A DNA stretch of 64,000 bases from the NCBI GenBank assembly GCA_951217055.1, contig OX578276.1, positions 69,200,144 through 69,264,143 of the forward strand, in the 5' to 3' direction. Both the position numbers and the translations under genes were made by a program. The DNA is from Gerris lacustris (taxonomy: Eukaryota; Arthropoda; Insecta; Hemiptera; Gerridae). The notes under the pieces are model-generated. The model made no database searches. It saw nothing but the letters and a program-made list of their open reading frames with translations, and was not told the origin of the DNA. This document shows, one piece after another, positions 55,830-64,000 of this stretch (the first letter of the stretch is position 1; each line of letters starts with the position of its first letter).

Positions 55830-58640
55830 AATATATAATTCTAATACAATATTTCTTGTATTAATGATAACGTTGATTAATATTACTTAATACAAAAGTT
55901 TAGAAATAGACAATAATTGATTTTGTTTTCTATACGGGATACGGTTAGATTTCGGACAAAGGGCACATTTAAATCTTCGTTGAGAGTAAGGTTAGAAACA
56001 TAGAAAGGAGCATTGGTTATTTTTCTAAGGGTTTTTGACTGCAGGATTTGGAGAAGATGGGAAATGGAACGCTTGGTACTGCCCCACACTTCCAAACCGT
56101 AGGTCCAAGCTGGTTTAAAGACTACATTACAAATACGAAGCTTGTTGTTAAGAGTTAAATCTTAGACCTACGATCAAGAAGGCCGGTCAGTAACTTGTAT
56201 CGTCGTGTGGTGTCAGTATGTTTTGTTTTTGTGTGTAGTTGCCACTTTATCGTCGGTCAAGGAAAAGGCTAAGGTATCGGACGGAGTCGGACTGCCCAAT
56301 GGGAACTTGATTAAGGGTGACTGAGGAGGTACAGGTGTTATGACGAAGAGCAAAGGTGACGTGCACACTTTTCTGTTCGTTTATCTTTATCCTCCATTTC
56401 CTTAACCAAGGTTCGAGAAGTAACAAATGACTTTATGTATTATCGGATGCAAGGAGGTGGTTCTTTTGGACAGAAAGGATTGACTTATCATCTGCCAAGG
56501 TGGCAAGGTATGTCATGACTCATGAGTATATAGGGAGTAGAGGAGAGGTCCTAGGATACTGCCCTGAGGTACTCCAGCACTCACAGAGCAAATAACAAAA
56601 AAGGAAGATCCAAGACTTACACGAAAAAAACTGTCAGTGAGATAGGACTTGGGATAAGGTAGTAGGTGAATGGTAGGATGCCTTTGAGCTTCCAAAGCAA
56701 GCCAGAATGCCATACTCTGTCAAGAGCTTGTGACTCGTCTAAGATGACAGCTGAACAGTACTTTTTATTCTCAAGAGAGGATGGAATGACATCGAAAATG
56801 CGATGGCATTGTTGGATAAGGGAATGATGTGAACGGAAACCAAATTGAAGATCTGGAAGGAAATTTGTAAGAATAGGTATAAGTCTGCGAAGTAGGAGTT
56901 TTTCTAGCCTTTTTACCCATTACTTAGAGAAGGCTAATAGGTCTAAAGGAGAACTGAAGGTGACTAGGTTTAGAAGTGTGGTTCTTAGGACGGAATTAAA
57001 GACATGGGTGAGAAAAAGGATGGTCTTTTTAGGAAGGTGTTTCAGGATTTGAGATGTGATGATTCTAATACAATATTTCTTGTATTAATGATAAAGTTGA
57101 TTAATATTACTTAATACAAAAGTTTAGAAATAGACAATAATTGATTTTGTTTTCTATGCGGGAATTGTAAAAAATTACAAAAAAATTGTAATTGTGAAAA
57201 TTACATCTGAGGGATTAAAGGCCTTTGGAGGGAGAGATATTGGAGAGGGGAATGTAGGTCACTGATTATTTGATTAGCATGGTCGTCTATTATATCAGGA
57301 TGCGGGGAAAACATTTCGGTAAGGTGCTGAGCAAAGACTTCCACCTTCTCAGTTTCCGACTTTACCCAAGAATTGTTAGGATTTAGGAGTGGGGAAGGAG
57401 TGGATTTATAGGAAAGGAGTCGTCTAGTCACGTTCCATAAAGATTTGTCTCTGTCCGTAATGTTTGACGTGAATTCTGCAAATCTATCCTCATTGTATCC
57501 TCAGTAAGTTAGTTAGTTGTCTACGAATAGTATTGTACGTACGTTTGTCTGATGGATAACGAGTTTCTTGCCAATGGGATGTAGCACGTCTTTTTTCAGT
57601 AATTAAAATTCGTATGTCAGTCGGTAAACTTTTTCTGAAGTCTTTCTTGTAAACATATGGCACTGTTGAGTCCCAGATTGAAGTCTGTATCGTTTCGGTC
57701 AGTAACTGTACGGCTTCATCGATTTCTTCCTGTATTTTTAATGAAATATTAAGGTCGAGTCTCTGTTCAATTAGAGTTTGAAATAGATTTCAGTCAACAT
57801 GTCCGTCAGTTAGTCAAGATTTGGGAGGAATTTCGGAAGAGGAAAGATCCATTGTGAGAATAACAGGGATATGGTCAGAGGAAAGGTCATGAAGTACAGA
57901 AGCAGTAGGATGAAGGTTAGCTAAGGAAGAGGTTACGAAATAGTCTAATATATCAGGCAAATTGTTAGGATCTGATGTAAATTATGTGTATTCACCAGGT
58001 GAAAGGATGTGGTAATTGGTAGAGGATATAACTTTTTGGAGGGAGAGGCAGCGAGGATTTCGAGCACGACACTCGACACCCCCATTGGGGATGTTTTGCA
58101 TTGTAGTCCCCGCCAGCAATGATTTAGGACTAAAGGATTGGAATAAGGATAGGACGTCTTGTTGTGTAATAGATTGACTAGGGCAGTAGCGAGCGGATGT
58201 GGTATAATTAAAAGGAGAATAGGTTAGAGATATGGAGGTACACTGAACAGATGCTGTGTAAATTGGTGTTAAAAGGAAGTGGGAAAAGGAATTTCGTATT
58301 AGAATCGCACTATCCCCGTGTGCAGTGTTATCAGGGTGATCTGTTCTGTAGTTTTGTAAAAGAGCGAACGTGTTGTGAAATGTGTTTCTGTAAAGAGGGC
58401 AATGTCGATTCTTCTGTCCTGCAATAAGATGTCTAGTTCCTGCAGGTGTTGAGCAGCATTTGAGCCATTAGCATTCCACAAAAGGATAATTAGGGACCTA
58501 TTGGTTCCGAGGTTCATTTGGGTGTAGGAATAGCAGAAATAAGAAACTGGAGAAAAGTGGAAAATGTGGTGAGTGTAGTAAGGAGAGGATTGATGATGGT
58601 TGTTTGGAGGTCATGAGTTAGGACTAAAAAACTAAATTAC
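55830..58640 (-). pseudogene. Jockey-type non-LTR retrotransposon, broken ORF2 with end of ORF1
   Basis: Read on the minus strand. About 58640-58514 ends an ORF1-like frame (...LQFLISAIPTPK stop). The stop TGA overlaps the ATG of ORF2 as ATGA at 58517. ORF2 starts SLIILLWNANGSNAAQ and RIDIALFTETHFT, the apurinic endonuclease N-terminus (N and E of the active site). 57431-57201 is the linker (SWVKSETEKVEVFAQHL). 57050-57000 has ILKHLPKKTILFLTHV. 56713-56513 has SAGVPQGSILGPLLYSLYT, the RT domain 4/5 block. 56095-55883 has LQSKTLRKITNAPFYVSNLT, the C-terminus. Several frameshifts, stops and a 105-bp insertion inactivate it. It ends next to repeat F. Confidence 0.9.
57061..57168 (-). repeat. Extra copy of the Jockey 3' end inserted into its own ORF2
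   Basis: 57062-57166 repeats 55839-55943 (TCTAATACAATATTTCTTGT, TAGAAATAGACAATAATTGA, TGTTTTCTATRCGGGA) with two or three differences. It replaces or interrupts ORF2 between the linker and the LPKK block. It looks like a strongly 5'-truncated second insertion of the same family in the same orientation. Confidence 0.8.
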
Positions 58641-58729
58641 AAACCCACCTTCAACCTTATTAAAAATCACATGCTCATGATTTTTATTCGTGCAAAATCT
58701 GAGGAACTAAAACCAAAACTAAAAATAAA

Positions 58730-59080
58730 AAATAGTCTATTAATTATGTGACTCACAGCTTCCTCGTATTCCATCAAGTACTTTATTGATGTTATGCTTT
58801 TACAACCTATAATTGTCTAATTTATTTAATCTTATCCTTTTATAAATAAAAGTATCAGTTTTGCAATCATAAATGCGTGCATGCAGTTACAATTAATCTG
58901 GGGCTATCTACGGGCTACCTTTGACAAACTAAACAAATTTCATAAAAATCAGATGAGTATACTTTTGAAGATATAGGTGTAAAACTTATGTGGTACCAAC
59001 ATGGGCTAATTATGATAGTGAGTAACTTTCAAGTTATGATGGTTTGCAAAAATTGAAACGACGCAACACAAAAACGAGAC
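58730..59080 (-). repeat. Repeat A, reverse copy, truncated
   Basis: AATAGTCTATTAATTATGTG, CACAGCTTCCTCGTATTCC, GTACTTTATTGATGTTATGC and AATCTGGGGCTATCTACGGG follow A order on the minus strand. The GCTTCCG end is missing. Confidence 0.7.
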
Positions 59081-59647
59081 ATTTCAACCAGCATGACATT
59101 TAATTTAATCCAGTATGAGCCATTAGGCAACCTCTTCAAGTAAGATCCAGCTAATAAAATGCACTTTTAATAGAAACCATCTTAAAGAAGAATTAAGTGT
59201 ATTTATCTACGACTTGCATTCTAAGTGGACTTTACATTGCTAATAACAGGGCGGGAAGTGTTAATTCCCTTCCATGGGACTAAAAAAACAATCATACCAA
59301 CATAAAAGGTATTTTTTTAGGTATGTTTTAAGTATTATGTTGGTAGTAAAGTTTTTCCGCTTTTTATTGCTAATTTTTCGGGAAGGTTACTTTAGGTTAT
59401 CATACTAAGTCTTTAAATTAAAAACAAATTATTGAAAGTGTTTGTAGTAAAACTTGTATATTTAGTATAAAAATTGTTATTTTAATAAATCAAGTAACTA
59501 AATATCAGTTTAAGGTGTTTAAATTGCGTGAATTTGTAGTTAAAACTTTTATAACTACAAACTTAATAGCTATTAGCCATCGTGCACTAGTCGTAGATAA
59601 AATTTAATACGCGACATGGATCAAAGAATTTGTGCTCTCGGGATTAT

Positions 59648-59765
59648 CTCCCTCGGCTATGCCTCGGGAGCTAATACTACAGTTATCTCCCTCAGCCATA
59701 AGGCCTCGAGAGCTAATAAAGTTTTCTCCTTCGGCGGTGCCTCAGGAGAACGGCGGGTCAACCTA
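59648..59765 (+). repeat. Three 39-bp units, each a hairpin
   Basis: CTCCCTCGGCTATGCCTCGG (59648), CTCCCTCAGCCATAAGGCCT (59687) and CTCCTTCGGCGGTGCCTCAG (59726) are exactly 39 bp apart; each is followed by GGAG/GAG then CTAAT or a relative. Each unit folds on itself (CTCC...GGAG). The dyad CCCTCGGC-N-GCCTCGGG resembles that in the 575-bp unit at about 51030. Confidence 0.8.
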
Positions 59766-59769
59766 TTTT

Positions 59770-60970
59770 TTTAGGTTATGTTTTATATACTTTTTTTTTT
59801 ATAAAATTGTTAATAACTTTGGTTCTACTCAATATTTTTAGATGAAACCAAGCCTACAAATTGCTCAACATGTTTGCGCTCACCCTTGAAAAAAAAAATC
59901 AATATCATTTAGCCAGTTTTGCGCCTATAAAGTCTGACTGGGGTGACAGACACACATACATACCCACATACATACACGAAAAAAGTTCAAATTTAAATTC
60001 AAAAAAACTTTATTTCTTTTAACTAATACAAATAAACAAAAATTACCTATTACACAGAAATTACCTCTCCACAAAGGGGAAACCAGAGGGTGGAGAGGGA
60101 GCTCTATTATAAATTAATTTGATATAATTTTATAAATTAAAAAATTCAATTTCTTTATAACTATAAAATTAAAATATTTTGGGTCTAGGATTTGAACTTT
60201 GGATTCTTGAAATTAAAAATAACTGAAATCTACATAAAATAAAACTTTACTTATATACATTATCAGTAACGAGTTAAGCCCGGATTCGGTTTTTGGAATG
60301 TCTAAAATGAAAAAGTATCCAAAAAAATTTCAATTCTGACCAATGTACAGACAAAACTTTAATTTTATACATATAGATAGATTAAGAATTTGTTTTTTTC
60401 TATAAATTCATAAAATGAATAAATTGTATGATGAATAGATTTATAATATTGAGTTTTTTGATCTATGATTTCAACATAATAATCAAGCAGTGACTTCTAA
60501 CTTTGTTTTATTGACAAGTTCTCCGCTGTATTATTACCATACTTCGGAATAACTCAAGTTCAGTCTTACAATCAATTTTTCAATCGAAATTCCAATTAGG
60601 TTCATTTACATATTTTCGTTTCCCTCAAACTTTTGACTATTTGTACAAGATTTTCGAGTGGACCTTTATAATTTGCAATTCAATGAAATCCATTTTAGAG
60701 GGAATTGAAAATTGAGTAATTCAGGGATAACACAGTTTAACCCTACTTAATATTTTATATTCCAAAATATCATTAATCCTTCCTGTTTTTTCGGTTAAAA
60801 TAAATAGAATTGCTAGAATTTCTACTATATCAAGTATATCAGAATTATTTTGTTAGCTATGTTTTATATATTACTTCAGTACTAAGAATTATTATATATT
60901 TTAATGAACCAGTGGATTTTATTATTAATTTGAGATTAATTAAAAGAGATAAGAATATTATTCTACAAAT
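59770..60970. other. Non-genic interval
   Basis: Contains ACACACATACATACCCACAT near 59950, CTTTAATTTTATACATATAG at 60356 (same words as 36017-36040, a repeat end), otherwise AT-rich. No gene. Confidence 0.4.
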
Positions 60971-60974
60971 CTTC

Positions 60975-61016
60975 ACAAACGCGCGCGCTCGCGTTTGTGT
61001 ATGTGTGTGTGTGTGT

Positions 61017-61107
<91 letters not shown>
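60975..61107. repeat. (CG)n-(TG)n-(TA)n compound microsatellite
   Basis: An ACAAACGCG...CGCGTTTGT dyad (60975-60998) is followed by (TG)n at 61003-61016 and an uninterrupted (TA)n of about 42 units to 61106. Confidence 0.97.
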
Positions 61108-61111
<4 letters not shown>

Positions 61112-61604
61112 ATATATAAAAAAAGTTAATTCTCTAAAAGCTTAATTAAATAAATTTTAAAGTACCAGGCTGTTAAAATTTTATTTTCCCAAAAAATATA
61201 GAGTAGTTAAAATTTGGCGGACTAGCTTTTTTTTTTTAACTAATTTTAGAATGATAAATTATTTCCCGTGAAATGTATTTAATTGGACTGCATTATAGCT
61301 TTTTTTTAATCAATGTCGTATGACCGTTTTCGAACAATTTTTCTCTCAAGTTTTTTCATAGTTTTAGGTGACACCGCGCCACCAATGTGGAGCTAAAATT
61401 CATTTCTCGATTTCACCTTAGGCTGTGATTTTTCTGAACATGTATGCAAAATTTCATGGAAATCAATCCCGTAGTTTAGGCTCCATGCGTCTGCACAGAC
61501 TTCATACAGACATTTTTTTTAAGTCTGCTTTTTTGGACTCATGTATTCATCAGGACCTTAAAATGTGTATCCATAAAAATCACTATATTTTCTCTGAAAA
61601 TAAA

Positions 61605-61635
61605 TATAGTATTATGTTCAGAACATAATACTATA
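61605..61635. repeat. 31-bp palindrome
   Basis: TATAGTATTATGTTC and its exact complement around a single A. Confidence 0.9.
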
Positions 61636-61639
61636 TACT

Positions 61640-62580
61640 GTATATGAGAAAGTTAAAATTAGAAAATAAAAATAATAACTTATGAAAGAAAATTAAATAA
61701 CTAAAAATATTAGGATTAAAACATAATGAGATGACGCAAAGAAATTGATTTCATCGCCTTAATATCGGAATGTGTAATATATAATATGTTCCTCAAATAA
61801 AAAAAACATGGACATTACATTTAATCAATTGCTACTTATACATTAACTTTTGTCATAAAAAGCTTTCCAGGTGTGAAACCGAGTGTAAAGGTTGAGCTAA
61901 ATGAAACAATTTTAATAAAGGTTTTTTTTTGTTTTTTCCGATAAATATCGATATCGTATTTATATCAATAAACAGTATATAAAAAAAAAAATCTTGATGT
62001 TGGAGGTAAAAAGGAATTTATCGGAAAAACCACGCTCACTATTTTTTTATATTGGCTTTGATCTGAGTCATTAGTAGAAAAAGTTCCTTACAGGGTCCTC
62101 ACTTTTTCCCCCTTCCCTTGATACAATACCTTTTTTTTAACTATTAGTGACAAATAATGAATCCACTTTTTTCCTCACAAATTGAGTATAAACAGTGAAA
62201 TTGCCTTGATTTATGAGTTCAGAAATAAGGAGCGTAGAGAGGGAAAATGTTCTCTTTGATTTAATTTACTAATAACGAATGAAAGGAGAGAGAGGGTCAA
62301 AGGAAAGTCATTTCAGAAAGGTTCTTTAGCGAATAATAGCGATTTAGTTCTACTTAAGGAAGGTCCAGGGTCATTAAGTAAAAATTTAAAAAAGCTATGC
62401 TACACAGTAGGTCAAATCTCGCGTAAAAGTTGTGAGATCATAGGAAAGTCTACCTCTGTTCAAGTAAGTTCTACAAGGTCTAATTTATCCAGTATAAGTA
62501 AGTGATGGTGTTTGTCTGTCCTCTATCTCTATTCTGTTTACCTTACAAACTCAAACATTTTCTTTCCCAAATCATTCTAC
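61640..62580. other. Non-genic interval
   Basis: No gene recognised; AT-rich. Confidence 0.4.
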
Positions 62581-62584
62581 ACGT

Positions 62585-62690
62585 TTAAATTTTAAAACAT
62601 TTTCTGACTAAGAAATTACGCAGCACCAGGATACAAAGTTGTATAAGACACTCCATAAGATTTTTATTTTTTTACTACACTATTTTCTTT
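62585..62690 (+). repeat. Fragment of the 40990-41090 inner unit
   Basis: ACATTTTCTGACTAAGAAAT, TACGCAGCACCAGGATACAA and AGTTGTATAAGACACTCCAT match 40990-41055 of the long-TIR element. Confidence 0.6.
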
Positions 62691-62812
62691 GGCCTTCAGG
62701 TGTATTTTTATATAATAAAAGGAAGCAAAATAATTTTCTTTGCTTTTTATATTTATTTATTTGGTAATATTTCGTCTCTCACTTTGAGACATTTTTAAAC
62801 ATGAAACAGTTT

Positions 62813-63010
62813 TTAGGGTTTCGTAGATACTTTTAAAAACCCTTATGCCGAGGGTGATGTGTCCGTCTGTCCGTCGCTCTTTGGTTCATAGGGCCTGAAC
62901 CGTTTAAGCTTAAATGCTAAAATTTAAAGCACTGGTGCAACTTTTTGACCCAACCACAGAAAAAAATATATAGAAGTTCAAAATTAAATATATATGCGTA
63001 TGCGCAATTC
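62813..63010 (+). repeat. Repeat H, forward 5' fragment
   Basis: TTTTTAGGGTTTCGTAGATA, AAAACCCTTATGCCGAGG and GTCCGTCTGTCCGTCGCTC are the start of H in forward orientation. A fragment at 11805-11830 (AGGGTTTCGTAAATGA) is the same start. Confidence 0.6.
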
Positions 63011-63164
63011 ACAAAAATTTGGTAGGTAAACTCAAAAATGTATATATTGTTTTAAACAAAGTTCCTTATGGCAGATTCTGGAGCGCGGGAGTGAATCCGA
63101 AAAAACGACCAAAATCACCGTCACAAAATCACAGTCACGCAATATCACCGTCACGAAATCTACC

Positions 63165-63595
63165 GATGACGATAACTTGAGTAAAAGATGACCGAGTTAG
63201 TTAAAATTTGGCACACATGTTCATTTTACCAATGCCCAGGCTGAGTTCGTTGGACAACGTTATCCGCCCGATCGTTCACGCGCAAAGCTCGCGTAAACGT
63301 AATATTAGGGAGCCTGTTCCTTGAATTGTTTTGATTATTTTTGTTATATGTCAAAATATCACTTCGATTTGTAAATATAGAAAATATAATCTCGGTCTTG
63401 TTAAAAGTAAACTTAATCTGTGCTGACGCTTTTTTTTCAATATATTAGATATATTATTATAATACTGCGTACTTAATCCAAAAAAAAAAATTCTAACTTC
63501 ATCTATTTAATGAGGCAAACAACTTTGTTAGTAAAACGAACACTGACTCTGTTATGAAGTGATAAAGATCGCTAAATTTATTAAAGTGGACCTAT
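63165..63595 (+). repeat. Repeat B, 3' two-thirds, forward
   Basis: GACGATAACTTGAGTAAA, CCAATGCCCAGGCTGAGTTC, GTTGGACAACGTTATCCG and CTAACTTCATCTATTTAATG follow B, with a ~170-bp AT-rich insertion at 63300-63470. Confidence 0.7.
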
Positions 63596-63599
63596 ACCT

Positions 63600-64000
63600 T
63601 TTAAATAAAGGAAACAACGTTTTTACCGATATCTTACGTTCTAACGTAACGATTTTAATAAAACATCTTACACATTGTCTAAAGTACAATTAAAACAGGC
63701 ATGTAAAATTTCAACCTGATTAAAGCAGAAGAGTAGGGAAGAGATATATTTTATAATATTTTAAATTATTAGGCCGGGTAGGTAGAAAACAGTCCAATTT
63801 CAATCAAACATACTCTTTAACTATAAACTCATCACGATCAACTTTTTTCATATATTCAATATATATTTATTGTAAGACGCTTGCTTTAATTATACAAATA
63901 ATACATTTCTTTTAATTTTGCCTTAACTGTGCTAGATGAAAACCGTTAGTTACTTTTAATTTTATCTCATTTTTAACTCCGCCATGTATAAGTAGTTAGC
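63600..64000. other. Non-genic interval at window edge
   Basis: AT-rich; nothing recognised. Confidence 0.4.

Noticed and set aside
60810..61112. 100-codon frame
   Set aside because: Second half is the TA microsatellite read as Ile-Tyr repeats.

Overview
This 64 kb window looks like gene-poor, AT-rich arthropod (probably insect) nuclear DNA. No intact protein-coding gene, rRNA or tRNA is visible. The content is mostly dead transposable elements and anonymous interspersed repeats. The assignment rests on the element mix: Jockey-type and other non-LTR retrotransposon relics, TTAA-flanked piggyBac-type elements, a Tigger/pogo transposase relic, a hAT-type element, a solo LTR, many TIR/fold-back MITEs, and repeats carrying GTCT runs. 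I cannot name the species.

Layout. 1-7 kb: anonymous repeats, a LINE 3' end, a piggyBac-type MITE (1391-1815), a 132-bp near-perfect palindrome (2173-2304) and a ~180-bp tandem repeat. 7-13.5 kb: a fold-back element, a frameshifted LINE reverse transcriptase (7945-9545), a MITE with TTA duplications, a solo LTR containing a 7 x 60-bp minisatellite (10807-11654), another MITE and a snap-back element. 15-25 kb: two LINE 3' ends, a second piggyBac-type MITE, a broken multicopy-family protein gene, a MITE, and one well-formed minus-strand internal exon (24863-24985). 25-36 kb: Jockey fragment, repeats, a possible 2.25-kb TIR element and a weaker second candidate exon (33639-33717). 36-49 kb: two nested MITEs (36988-38946), a long-TIR element, a repeat inserted into a copy of itself, a SINE-like unit and a deleted Tigger transposase. 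50-59 kb: a 2.37-kb hAT-type element with a 575-bp tandem duplication, a full-length repeat with a 34-bp snap-back, and a broken Jockey element with the end of ORF1 and most of ORF2. 59-64 kb: simple repeats and repeat fragments.

To keep the anonymous repeats apart I use letters. A/B: starts GCTTCCGAGCTTACCGAAGG and ends GGCAGTCTA. C: contains AAGTCGTATCGAAAA. D: starts AAGGTCTGATATAATC. E: starts AGTACCGGTGTGGAAATCC. F: contains CACAGGGGTACGGGGTAC. G: PLE-like, contains GCCGAAACCG. H: ends near TTTTTAGGGTTTCGT. I: contains CAGTGACTACACTTCC. These names are local and imply no database match.

The most gene-like signal is the 41-codon minus-strand exon at 24863-24985. If real, much of the surrounding repeat DNA may be the introns of a minus-strand host gene. 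Other useful signals are a group of MITEs each built from its own reiterated palindromic word, the composite hAT element, and the A-into-A insertion that fixes the ends of an undescribed repeat.
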